DNA of 64,000 bases from Candidatus Poribacteria bacterium (lineage in GTDB: Bacteria > Poribacteria > WGA-4E > PCPOR2b). Below, piece after piece: positions 33,107-42,058 of the stretch. The DNA lies in NCBI GenBank assembly GCA_022826645.1, contig JAJDUM010000105.1, positions 38,480 through 102,479 of the forward strand, given 5' to 3'. A model generated the notes under the pieces. The model ran no database searches. It was not told the origin of the DNA and saw nothing but the letters and a program-made list of their open reading frames with translations. Within the stretch, counting starts at the first letter, position 1. Each line of letters opens with the position of its first letter. The position numbers were made by a program, and so were the translations under genes.

Positions 33107-34165
33107 CTACCGCAATGAATCAGGAATTGGAAGTTGATATTTTCGCATCACTCCTCGAATCTGCTCCCACGTGCTATCTTCGACAAAGATCCCCTCCCGT
33201 TCCCGTCTTTCTTGTTCACCTTTTCCTCGCTCACCGGGGATATAGATTGCCTCGACACCGGGTGAACGTTTGGAAGACTTGATGTAGTCGATGAAACGAT
33301 TGACCTCCGCATTGAAATCTGGGAGATCTACAAAGCTGGGGATGTTTATAACTGTGATGAACACGCCATTGCCCACCCTTGATCCCTCTTGGCTGGTGCA
33401 GCCGGCGCCGCTCAACGCTCCTGAAAGGATATCGACAACGATGCTGAGTCCGAATCCTTTTTGTGCGGCGATCCCCCCAAACGGCAGCAGGGCACCGGGC
33501 GGAGTCCCATAAAAATCCTCAACGTTGGTTGTCGGGTTTCCTGCAGCATCAATAAGCCATCCCTCCGGAGCGGGTTCGTTCCGATGCCGTTGCACTCGCA
33601 CCTTCCCCGCTGCGACAACACTGGTGGACATGTCCAAAAGGATAGGTTCTTTTCCTTCAACCGGAATAGCACAAGCCAGCGGATTGGTCGAAAGGCGTCC
33701 TTCGATCCCGCCGTAAGGCGCGACATTTTGACCGCCGCCATGGTCATTCACGGTCAAGATCCCGATCATATTCTCCGCCGCGGCAATCAGTACATACCCT
33801 CCCAGCCGGCCAGTCTCATTAGAACGAGATATAGTAACTGTACTAACATCGGTTGCCTTTGCCTTCTCAATTGCCAATTTCATCGCATGTGTCGCGATCA
33901 TGGGCCCAAATCCCCAATTTCCATCAAGCGCTGCCATCGAAGGGGATTCCCGCTTCACCTCTATTGGTGCCCCCGGTTGAATTAGAGATTCCTCGATTTC
34001 GAGAACATACTTTGGCAGGTGGATGATGCCGTGTGAGTCATGACCTACCAGATTGGCGTCAATCATGGAGCGTGTCACGACTTCAGACTCTGCGTCAGAG
34101 ATACCCATGGCGCCGAAAACCTTCAGGCATGTTTGTGCCAATACCTCCGCTGTGAAAACTGGCAT
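33107..34165 (-). CDS. Ldh2 family malate/L-lactate (2-hydroxyacid) dehydrogenase
   Basis: 352 residues, with AGAGGAGATCG before the ATG. It belongs to the Ldh2/MDH2/YlbC family, which is unrelated to Rossmann lactate dehydrogenases. Visible phrases are 'LVGHDSHGIIHLPKY', 'MKLAIEKAKATDVSTVT', 'VNDHGGGQNVAPYGG' and 'LSTNPLACAIP'. These enzymes reduce or oxidise 2-oxo/2-hydroxy acids with NAD(P). It is transcribed divergently from a Gfo/Idh/MocA gene; both have good promoters in the shared gap, so coordinated expression is plausible. Confidence 0.92.
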   Translation of the reverse strand: MPVFTAEVLAQTCLKVFGAMGISDAESEVVTRSMIDANLVGHDSHGIIHLPKYVLEIEESLIQPGAPIEVKRESPSMAALDGNWGFGPMIATHAMKLAIEKAKATDVSTVTISRSNETGRLGGYVLIAAAENMIGILTVNDHGGGQNVAPYGGIEGRLSTNPLACAIPVEGKEPILLDMSTSVVAAGKVRVQRHRNEPAPEGWLIDAAGNPTTNVEDFYGTPPGALLPFGGIAAQKGFGLSIVVDILSGALSGAGCTSQEGSRVGNGVFITVINIPSFVDLPDFNAEVNRFIDYIKSSKRSPGVEAIYIPGERGKGEQERREREGIFVEDSTWEQIRGVMRKYQLPIPDSLR

Positions 34166-34248
34166 TAACGATCTCCTCTGGCTATTATCAATTGTGAATT
34201 AACACCTCTTAGATGATTTCCTGTCTCTGTTCTGTCACATAGATATTC

Positions 34249-34277
34249 ATTATAAGGATACCGAGAGAGTTTGTCAA
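34249..34277 (-). promoter_or_regulatory. Consensus sigma70 promoter for the Ldh2 gene
   Basis: On the reverse strand: TTGACA, 17 bases, TATAAT. Both hexamers are perfect consensus. It lies 84 bases upstream of the ATG. Confidence 0.8.
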
Positions 34278-34308
34278 CATCATCAACGGATGGCTACCCA
34301 CTTTGCGA

Positions 34309-34337
34309 TTGACCGCCCCCGGAAATTTTGATAAGAT
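34309..34337 (+). promoter_or_regulatory. Sigma70-type promoter for the Gfo/Idh/MocA gene
   Basis: TTGACC, 17 bases, TAAGAT, ending 23 bases before the ATG at 34361. Confidence 0.6.
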
Positions 34338-34360
34338 ATGACTCAGAAAGGAAGCATAAT

Positions 34361-35419
34361 ATGCCGGAGCAGAAAGTCAGGATTGGATTCGTCGGTGTCG
34401 GCAATATGGGACAATGCGCCCATCTGAAAAACTATGCGAATCTAGATATCTGTCAGGTGGTTGCAATCGCTGAGATACGTGAGTCCCTGCGTCAAAAGGT
34501 TGCCGCCCGTTACGGTGTCCCAAAAAGTTATCCTACACATGAAGAGATGCTGCAAAATGAGGCGTTGGATGGTATCGTAGCCGCCCAACCTTTCGGTCGT
34601 TATGGAATACTCGTACCTGAACTCCTCAAGGCAGGGATCCCCGTCTTTACTGAAAAACCGCTTGCGGCTTCCATCGAAGCGGGCGAAAAAATCGTGGATG
34701 CCATGAGAGCGAGTGGGACTTGGCATATGATCGGCTATCACAAGCGTAGCGATCCGGCATCGATGTACGCAAAGGCAGAAATCGAGCGTCTCAAAACATC
34801 GGGTGAACTTGGAAGAATGACATATGTTCGCATCCTAATGCCCTCCGGGGACTGGGTGGCGGGCGGTTTTAACGACCTCATCCGGGATGATTCTCCACCG
34901 CCCGCACTGGCGTCGGATCCCCCCGCCGCTGACATGAACGACGAGGTTCGCAGCCAGTATAACGGTTTTGTCAACTACTACATCCATCAGATTAATCTGA
35001 TGCGCTATCTGCTTGGTGAATCCTACAGCGTCACGTATGCCGACCCCTCCGGCGTCCTGTTGGCAGGACAGAGCGAGAACGGGGTCGCCTGCACCATCGA
35101 AATGTCCCCCTACAACACAACGATTGATTGGCAGGAATCTGCGCTTGTATGTTTTGAGCGCGGTTATGTGAAAGTTGAATTGCCAGCACCGTTAGCGAGT
35201 AATCGTCCGGGCCGGGTTGAGATATTGCGTGACCCCCGCGAGGGCATTACCCCGGAAACCGTTATACCACAACTCCCCTCAGTACACGCCATGCGACAAC
35301 AAGCGATCAACTTCGTGACTGCCATTAAGGGGGAAGGCAATCCACCTTGCACTTCAGAGGAAGGGTTGGAAGATTTAAGAGTCGCTCGCACTTATATTAA
35401 GCTACTTACAGGTGTTTGA
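34361..35419 (+). CDS. Gfo/Idh/MocA family oxidoreductase
   Basis: 352 residues. An ATG at 34361 with GAAAGGAAG upstream is preferred over an in-frame ATG at 34328, which lies inside the promoter. The N-terminal Rossmann site is 'IGFVGVGNMGQCAHLKNY', and 'GIPVFTEKPLAASIEAG' is the conserved EKP motif with catalytic Lys. The C-terminal alpha/beta domain follows. The usual role is NAD(P)-dependent oxidation of sugars or inositols. The exact substrate is not visible. Confidence 0.92.
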   Translation: MPEQKVRIGFVGVGNMGQCAHLKNYANLDICQVVAIAEIRESLRQKVAARYGVPKSYPTHEEMLQNEALDGIVAAQPFGRYGILVPELLKAGIPVFTEKPLAASIEAGEKIVDAMRASGTWHMIGYHKRSDPASMYAKAEIERLKTSGELGRMTYVRILMPSGDWVAGGFNDLIRDDSPPPALASDPPAADMNDEVRSQYNGFVNYYIHQINLMRYLLGESYSVTYADPSGVLLAGQSENGVACTIEMSPYNTTIDWQESALVCFERGYVKVELPAPLASNRPGRVEILRDPREGITPETVIPQLPSVHAMRQQAINFVTAIKGEGNPPCTSEEGLEDLRVARTYIKLLTGV

Positions 35420-35537
35420 TTCACAAGGTCTCCTACATATCAGATGTAGAGAACATTAGCTTGCCTCGCAAGAACGTATGGCTAACTATAGTGAGGAGAG
35501 TATTGATCGAAAGTATCATCAGAAAGGAGCATTAACA

Positions 35538-36557
35538 ATGAGCAGTTTAATCGCAGTCCATCCCCGCTTTGACGGTGTTTGGCCGTATGCAGCGGATCAC
35601 TTCCACACACTGTGGCAGGCACAGGGAGATGTCGAATTTATACGCCTTGACCCCAGCGACGAGCGAAACATCGGCGAGATTGCTTCAAACCCCGCCGAAG
35701 TCAAACGGTTGGCGTGTCTTAGTGTGCCCGTGACGCTGAAGTGCCTTCAGCGTTTCACAGGGTTAGAGGAGGCGACCTTCCAAGGCAGCTACGGTAGCAA
35801 CATATCGGAGGGACCGATTCAGGAACATATCCAGGGGGCGGGAATCACGGTTTATAACCATCCGACCGAGGGGTTCTGGGGACAAACTGTTTCGGAATAC
35901 GCACTTGCGTTGACGCTGTGCGGATTGCGTCGGATCCCACAACTACACCGTGCAATCCTCAGCAGTTTAGTCCCTTGGGATTACGAAGCACCTAACGGTA
36001 TGGGCACCCCCGGCGGACGTGGACATCAATTTGGCGACGACCCAAACTTCACGAGCGGCACAATTGCCGGGAAACGGATACGGATTGTTGGTGCGGGAAA
36101 CATTAGTAGCCGCTACGCCAGCTTTGTAAATATGCTGGGGGCAGATGTAGCGGTTTGGGATCCGTATGCCAGTGAACCCTGTTTTCATCGCGCAGGTTCT
36201 CGGAAGGAGTGGCATCTTTCTGAATTGGTCAAAGACGCTGAAATCTTCGCGCCGATGGTGCCTTTGTTAGAATCAACGCGGGGCATCGTCACCGCAGAGC
36301 ATATCAACGCGCTGCCGAAAGGTTGCTTGGTGGTTTTGGCAACACGTGCCGGAATTTGTGATATGGAGGCAGTGCGAAGGCGAGTTCTGGCTGACGAACT
36401 GAGTCTTGCCGCTGATGTCTGGGATGTCGAGCCACTTCCGTTAGACGACCCACTCCTGGGACGCCATAACGTCGTTCATACACCACATAACGCCGGACGG
36501 ACCATCGATGCTAACCAGGCGTGGGCGGAGAAATTAGTGGTACAATTTAAGCCGTAG
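35538..36557 (+). CDS. D-isomer specific 2-hydroxyacid dehydrogenase-like protein
   Basis: 339 residues. An ATG at 35538 with AGAAAGGAGC upstream is chosen over a longer frame from 35478. 'IVGAGNISSRYASFVNMLGADVAVWDPY' is the NAD-binding Rossmann motif (G-x-G-x2-S in place of the usual G-x-G-x2-G). 'MVPLLESTRGIVTAEHI' and 'AADVWDVEPLPLDDPLLG', then 'TPHNAG', are the family's catalytic-domain phrases; the catalytic His region is present as PHNAG. It follows the Gfo/Idh gene by 118 bases on the same strand and precedes an HAD gene by 29 bases. Confidence 0.88.
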   Translation: MSSLIAVHPRFDGVWPYAADHFHTLWQAQGDVEFIRLDPSDERNIGEIASNPAEVKRLACLSVPVTLKCLQRFTGLEEATFQGSYGSNISEGPIQEHIQGAGITVYNHPTEGFWGQTVSEYALALTLCGLRRIPQLHRAILSSLVPWDYEAPNGMGTPGGRGHQFGDDPNFTSGTIAGKRIRIVGAGNISSRYASFVNMLGADVAVWDPYASEPCFHRAGSRKEWHLSELVKDAEIFAPMVPLLESTRGIVTAEHINALPKGCLVVLATRAGICDMEAVRRRVLADELSLAADVWDVEPLPLDDPLLGRHNVVHTPHNAGRTIDANQAWAEKLVVQFKP

Positions 36558-36586
36558 TAAGTAATGCGAGCAACGAGCAACACTGT

Positions 36587-37426
36587 ATGCCAAACTACCC
36601 AATCGATAAACTTATCACCGATTTTGACGAAACAATATCGGAACGAGATAATATCAGTACCCTTGTGCAGACAGCGGCTGACAGCCGCGGGGGTGAGAAA
36701 GAAGAGTTTCTCGCAGCTTGGCAAGAGATGGTGCAATGGTTTTTGACACGGTATCAACGGGTATGCGATGCGTGGCAGAATCATCGGGGTTCACTTGTCG
36801 ATTTCCTAAAATCCTTTGAGCAACTAGAAACAGTATCAATCCAACGAGTGATCACGAAGGGTTTTCTGGAAGGGGTTACAAGGGAGGAGTTGAGAGCGGT
36901 TGGTCAGAACGTCGTCAAGAAACCAGGAGTTGATGCGGTGTTGTCCCGACTCCGTCGGGATGGCGTTGCGGTTGAGATTTTATCCGCCAACTGGTCGAAG
37001 ACTCTGATAGAAGGGGCAACAGAAGGGTTATACGATCAGATAATTACCAACAGTTTGGCGTATGATGCGGAGGGACGCTCGACTGGTGACATCCATCTGC
37101 ATGTCGTTTCGGCGCGGGATAAGCTGAGAGAGTTCAGAGAGCGCAAAAAAAATCCCCCGAACCCAGATAAAATTGGGAACGGGGGAGTAACACGGACACT
37201 GTATATTGGAGATTCGATCTCAGATTTTCTTGCTATCCTCGACGCAGATTTAGGGGTGCTGATTGGACAGAACCGCATAGCAATGCAAACGATTGAACGG
37301 TTTCGCCTCCCAACCCAATGTCTCCAAGAGGGAACGCGATTTGATTCCTCACGGCATTATCGCGGAACCATTCTGCTCGTCGATTCATGGAAGGTATTGG
37401 ACGACTTTCTCTCAATCGCCGAGTAG
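36587..37426 (+). CDS. HAD-superfamily phosphatase
   Basis: 279 residues. The nucleophile motif is 'ITDFDETIS' near residue 12 (DxDxT), motif II Ser in 'EILSANWSKT', and motif IV 'LYIGDSISDFLAI'. The layout resembles SerB/MtnX-like phosphoserine or enolase phosphatases with a helical cap. Near 37148-37188 the gene contains an imperfect palindrome (CCCCCGAACCC ... GGGAACGGGGG) read in frame as 'NPPNPDKIGNGG', which looks like a repeat insertion in a surface loop. The ribosome site is weak, and the start could be a few codons off. Confidence 0.8.
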   Translation: MPNYPIDKLITDFDETISERDNISTLVQTAADSRGGEKEEFLAAWQEMVQWFLTRYQRVCDAWQNHRGSLVDFLKSFEQLETVSIQRVITKGFLEGVTREELRAVGQNVVKKPGVDAVLSRLRRDGVAVEILSANWSKTLIEGATEGLYDQIITNSLAYDAEGRSTGDIHLHVVSARDKLREFRERKKNPPNPDKIGNGGVTRTLYIGDSISDFLAILDADLGVLIGQNRIAMQTIERFRLPTQCLQEGTRFDSSRHYRGTILLVDSWKVLDDFLSIAE

Positions 37427-37447
37427 GTATTGCCCGGATTAAAGGAA

Positions 37448-37476
37448 GAAGATAGAACATTTAACATTCCATCTTC
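37448..37476. terminator. Possible bidirectional terminator hairpin
   Basis: GAAGATAGAA and TTCCATCTTC form arms with one mismatch around a nine-base loop, in the 92-bp gap between the convergent HAD and rpoC stops. No strong U tract follows on either strand. Confidence 0.35.
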
Positions 37477-37518
37477 CTCACAAGCGCAAACCACGCAAAG
37501 CCGCAACCCCGTTCAGGC

Positions 37519-40500
37519 TTAATCTGCTGCCGGTTCCTCAACCTCAGGTTCCGGTGAATCTTCAACGGATTCGAGTTGTACTTCGCCCTTGGGGAAGGCA
37601 CGGATCTTCCGGAACTTAGACACCCCAGTTCCGGCAGGGATAAGATGTCCCATAATGACATTTTCCTTCAGACCCACGAGCCGATCTTGTTTACCGACAA
37701 CCGAAGCTCGCGTCAGCACATTGGTTGTCTGCTGGAAAGAAGCCGCAGAGATGAAGCTTTCCGTGGACAAGGACGCCTTTGTGATTCCTTGTAAAACTGA
37801 TTCAGCCGTTGCAGGCTGCCCACCGTTTTCAACAACTTGGTTATTCGCTCGATTGAATATCGCGCGATCTACTTCCTCTTCTTCGAGAAAGTCTGTATTA
37901 CCTGGATTCTCGATTTTCACCTTATTCAACATCTGTCGCACAATTACCTCAATGTGCTTGTCGTTGATGCGCTCGCCCTGGGTTCTGTACACATCCTGAA
38001 CCTCGTTAACCAGGTAGTTTTGGACTGCCTCTTCTCCTTTCACCTCAAGGATATCGTGCGGATTAATCGGTCCATCCGTTAGTCGTTCCCCAGCATCAAC
38101 TCTATCATTATCCTGCACAATGAGGTGCTTACCCTGTGGAATCCGATGGCTTTCCTGATAGTCTCCTTCCACCACACGCAGGACACGCACACCACGGCTG
38201 GCGCTTTCCAATTCAACTTGCCCTTCAATCTTGGAGATGACAGCGGTGTCCTTTGGTCGTCGCGCCTCAAAAAGCTCCGTGACCCGTGGTAACCCTGTCA
38301 CAATGTCTCGACTCTGTCCTTTTTCGCGCGGCAGTCGTGCCAAGACGGCTCCTTGTTCTACCTGCTCGCCATCTGTAACCGAAAGGTGTGCCCCTGTCGG
38401 CATTTGATAGCTCACCAAGACTTCGCCGGCATCATCACAAATCTCAATTTGTGGCTGATCCTCACCTCTGTGCTCAATAATCACCTGCTCTGCTGAGCCG
38501 GTGGTTTTTGTCTCGCGCATCGTTTTGTCTTCAACAATATTCTTGAAGACAACGTGTCCGGCATGTTCCGTCAGAATCGGCACTTGGTATGGATCCCACT
38601 CAAGCAGCGGTGTTGGCTGCTCGTCATTTTGGGGATTCCCTTTGGTCACTGCTTGACCATCTTCGACGTATAACCGTGCACCGACATCAGCAGTATGCCG
38701 CTCCACTGTATATCCGTTCACATCAACAATGCGGATCTGTGCATTCCGAGAAAGGACAACCCTTTCCGTTTCTGTCTTGGCGGATCCACGCTCCGACGTC
38801 GATTCCACTTCAACCGGGCGCTCAATAAATCTAACGTTGTAATACTGAACCGTCCCGTCATGCCGAGCCTCGATTTTCGATTGGGACCCACCGCCACTGA
38901 CAGTACCGCCCGTGTGGAACGTCCGCATCGTCAACTGCGTCCCCGGCTCTCCGATAGATTGCGCTGCGATAATACCGATGGCTTCACCAACATCTACCAG
39001 ATGACCGCTCGTCAAATCGGTGCCGTAACATTTTGCACACGCGCCATACCGGGCTTCGCATGTCAACACAGACCGTACGCGGACTTCAGGTATACCAACC
39101 GCCTCAACTTGATTCGCGGTGTGTTGGGTAATCAACTCATCCTTCGCTACTAGCACCTCACCCGTGCTCAAGTCAATAATATCCTCCGCAGCTGTGCGCC
39201 CGAAAATCCGTTCTGAAAGTGGACTTTCCTCTTCTTCGTCCGGGGTCTTGGTAATACCTCCGAGTGTTCCACAGTCCTCAGTTGTTATCATCACATCCTG
39301 CGCAACATCAACCAATTTCCGTGTCAAGTAACCACTACTGGCTGTCTTAATCGCGGTATCGGCAAGACCTTTCCGCGCACCGTGCGTCGAGATGAAGTAT
39401 TCAAGTACCGACAATCCTTCGTGGAAACAGGATTCGATTGGCTGTTCGATAATCTCACCCGATGGCTTTGCCATCAAACCACGCAAGCCCGCCAATTGGC
39501 GAATGGAATCCCGCTTACTTCGAGAAATTGCGCCGGAGTCCACCATGATATGAACGGGATTGAATCCTTCGATCTCATCATCGCGTCCCTCTTCCAACCC
39601 GTCAAACAGGGCAGTTTCGATCTGGTCAATCAGCCGATGCCAGATGTCAATAACTTTGTTGTACCGCTCACCCTCGCTCATACCCATGTCGCCTCTTTGG
39701 AAGTCTTCTTCGATCTGTTCTACCTCATTCCGTGCTTCCCTGATCAAATCAGCCTTTTGCGCCGGGATGATCATGTCCTGCATGGCAATGGAAATACCAC
39801 CGAGCGTTGCATAATGAAAGCCCAGTCGCTTTAGGTCATCTATAAAACCTACAGTTTGGCGATTGCCCAACTCTTCAAAAGCACGAGACACCAGATCTGA
39901 AAGATCACGGGAGCCCATCTCTTGGTTGACGTACGGCAGCATTTGTTGCGTTTCAGGATCAGCGAACAACAGTGAATCAGGGATAGCCTGATTAAAGATT
40001 ACCCGCCCCACCGTTGTTACAATCGGCTCCGTTGCCCCATCAAAGTGGAGTTTCACCGGATCATGCAGCCCAAGCGCGCCACACTCGTGTGCGAGTATAA
40101 TCTCTTCCGTATCCTGATAGCTTCGTGGGGTTGAGACCTGGCACACACTTTCCCATTCCTCTTCAGGAACTGCCTTCGTGAGGAAGCTAACTCCCATTGC
40201 GACATCTCGGTTTGGTACTGCAATAGCCCCACCATGTGCCGGTTTGAGAAGGTTCCGCGTAGCCATCATCAGTAACTTCGCTTCAACCTGTGCCTCAACA
40301 CTCAACGGCACGTGCACCGCCATCTGATCTCCATCAAAATCGGCATTAAATGCCTCACACACAAGCGGATTCACGCGAATCGCTTTTCCTTCCACAAGGA
40401 CGGGTTGGAACGCTTGAATTCCGAGCCTATGGAGTGTCGGAGCGCGGTTCAGGAGCACCGGATGCTCATCAATTACCTCTTCCAACACCTCCCACACTTC

Positions 40501-41781
40501 TGGCGAGACCTGCTCTGCCATATTTTTGGCTCGTTTGATAGTGTGGGCATAACCTTTCGCCTGTAGCTTATGGATGATGAAAGGCTTAAATAGTTCCAGC
40601 GCCATCTTCTTCGGCAAACCACACTGGTGCAACTGCAGCTCGGGTCCAACCACAATCACTGTCCGTCCCGAATAGTCCACACGTTTGCCGAGCAAGTTTT
40701 GGCGAAAACGTCCCGGCTTCCCTTTGAGCATATCGGAAAGGGACTTCAGTGGACGATTGCCCGGTCCTCGCACCATCCGACCGTGCCGCCCGTTGTCCAG
40801 TAGAGCATCCACCGCTTCTTGGAGCATTCGTTTCTCATTGCGGATGATCACCTCTGGTGCACGGAGTTCCATAAGGCGTTTCAGACGGTTATTCCGGTTG
40901 ATTACACGCCGATATAGATCATTCAAATCACTCGTAGCAAACCGTCCACCGTCAAGAGCGACCAACGGACGCAGGTCCGGTGGAATTACTGGAATTACTG
41001 TAAGAATCATCCAATGTGGCAGATTCCCCGACTTTTTGAAACCCATGACCAACTTTAGCCGCTTGGACAGCTTCCGAGATTTCTGTTTGCTCGCGGTTGC
41101 GTCGAGTTCTGCCCGCAGGGTTTCCATTTCCTTGTCTAGATCAATCTTCTCCAGCAATTCGCGGATTACATCTGCCCCCATGCCTGCCCGGAAACCGTCG
41201 GGAAATTTATCTTGGTATTCCGTATATTCTTCCTCCGTCAGGAGTTGTTTTTCCTCTAAGTCACAATCTGGGTCATTAACCTCTAATACAATGTACGACT
41301 CAAAATAGATAACGCGTTCAATCTCACGGAATGGAAGATCCAAAAACAGTCCTATACGGGAGGGCAGTCCTTTGAAGAACCAGATATGCGAAACCGGCGC
41401 GGCTAATTCGATATACCCCATCCGTTCACGGCGCACCTTCTGTTGGGTGACCTCAACACCACATCGGTCACATATTACCCCTTTATGTTTAATCCGTTTG
41501 TACTTACCGCATCCGCATTCCCAGTCTTTTTGCGGCCCAAAAATCGCCTCGCAGAACAAGCCATCTCGTTCGGGGCGAAATGTACGGTAATTGATTGTTT
41601 CAGGCTTCCGGACTTCACCACATGCACAGTTACCTGTTGTACATCCACTAGTCCGTTGGTGGCATGCTGTCTTTTTTGACCATTCCTTAATATGTTCTGG
41701 CGAAGCAATTCGGATTGAAATCGCGTCAAAATTGTTCGGAGTTCCCGACTGCGCCATCTGTTCCTGAATTTGATCTGACAT
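37519..41781 (-). CDS. rpoC: RNA polymerase beta' subunit
   Basis: 1420 residues, with AAGGGAGAAC before the ATG. All hallmarks are present: the first zinc site 'CGCGKYKRIKHKGVICDRCG', catalytic 'NADFDGDQM' at residue 479, the second zinc site ('DCGTLGG' with 'CEARYGACAKCYG'), and the conserved 'MRTFHTGG'. An unusual insertion interrupts the conserved start between 'IKEWS' and 'GEVRKPETINYRTF': residues 36-54 carry Cys40, His41, Cys47, Cys52 and Cys54, where most bacteria have a single residue. It lies 277 bases downstream of rpoB, with no gene in that unusually long gap. Confidence 0.98.
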   Translation of the reverse strand: MSDQIQEQMAQSGTPNNFDAISIRIASPEHIKEWSKKTACHQRTSGCTTGNCACGEVRKPETINYRTFRPERDGLFCEAIFGPQKDWECGCGKYKRIKHKGVICDRCGVEVTQQKVRRERMGYIELAAPVSHIWFFKGLPSRIGLFLDLPFREIERVIYFESYIVLEVNDPDCDLEEKQLLTEEEYTEYQDKFPDGFRAGMGADVIRELLEKIDLDKEMETLRAELDATASKQKSRKLSKRLKLVMGFKKSGNLPHWMILTVIPVIPPDLRPLVALDGGRFATSDLNDLYRRVINRNNRLKRLMELRAPEVIIRNEKRMLQEAVDALLDNGRHGRMVRGPGNRPLKSLSDMLKGKPGRFRQNLLGKRVDYSGRTVIVVGPELQLHQCGLPKKMALELFKPFIIHKLQAKGYAHTIKRAKNMAEQVSPEVWEVLEEVIDEHPVLLNRAPTLHRLGIQAFQPVLVEGKAIRVNPLVCEAFNADFDGDQMAVHVPLSVEAQVEAKLLMMATRNLLKPAHGGAIAVPNRDVAMGVSFLTKAVPEEEWESVCQVSTPRSYQDTEEIILAHECGALGLHDPVKLHFDGATEPIVTTVGRVIFNQAIPDSLLFADPETQQMLPYVNQEMGSRDLSDLVSRAFEELGNRQTVGFIDDLKRLGFHYATLGGISIAMQDMIIPAQKADLIREARNEVEQIEEDFQRGDMGMSEGERYNKVIDIWHRLIDQIETALFDGLEEGRDDEIEGFNPVHIMVDSGAISRSKRDSIRQLAGLRGLMAKPSGEIIEQPIESCFHEGLSVLEYFISTHGARKGLADTAIKTASSGYLTRKLVDVAQDVMITTEDCGTLGGITKTPDEEEESPLSERIFGRTAAEDIIDLSTGEVLVAKDELITQHTANQVEAVGIPEVRVRSVLTCEARYGACAKCYGTDLTSGHLVDVGEAIGIIAAQSIGEPGTQLTMRTFHTGGTVSGGGSQSKIEARHDGTVQYYNVRFIERPVEVESTSERGSAKTETERVVLSRNAQIRIVDVNGYTVERHTADVGARLYVEDGQAVTKGNPQNDEQPTPLLEWDPYQVPILTEHAGHVVFKNIVEDKTMRETKTTGSAEQVIIEHRGEDQPQIEICDDAGEVLVSYQMPTGAHLSVTDGEQVEQGAVLARLPREKGQSRDIVTGLPRVTELFEARRPKDTAVISKIEGQVELESASRGVRVLRVVEGDYQESHRIPQGKHLIVQDNDRVDAGERLTDGPINPHDILEVKGEEAVQNYLVNEVQDVYRTQGERINDKHIEVIVRQMLNKVKIENPGNTDFLEEEEVDRAIFNRANNQVVENGGQPATAESVLQGITKASLSTESFISAASFQQTTNVLTRASVVGKQDRLVGLKENVIMGHLIPAGTGVSKFRKIRAFPKGEVQLESVEDSPEPEVEEPAAD

Positions 41782-42058
41782 GACTGTTCTCCCTTATGTA
41801 TTAACCGTTGGCAATCAGCATTAAAAATTAAATACCAACTTCAGTAGTATGATTCTTTTGCCTTGGTCTGAGCAGCTGTAAGCCCCATCTACCAAGCGAA
41901 TTCCGAATCCATGACGTTGGGCGATTGGCATGAATAAACAACATCGGGACATCGGAACAACTGGATCAAAATTAGATTAAGATCCACGCCGATTTTCTGG
42001 GCATGGGGCAAGTTGTTTGTAGGTCGGATATACTTACGCAAGCCCCTGAATGGGTGAA

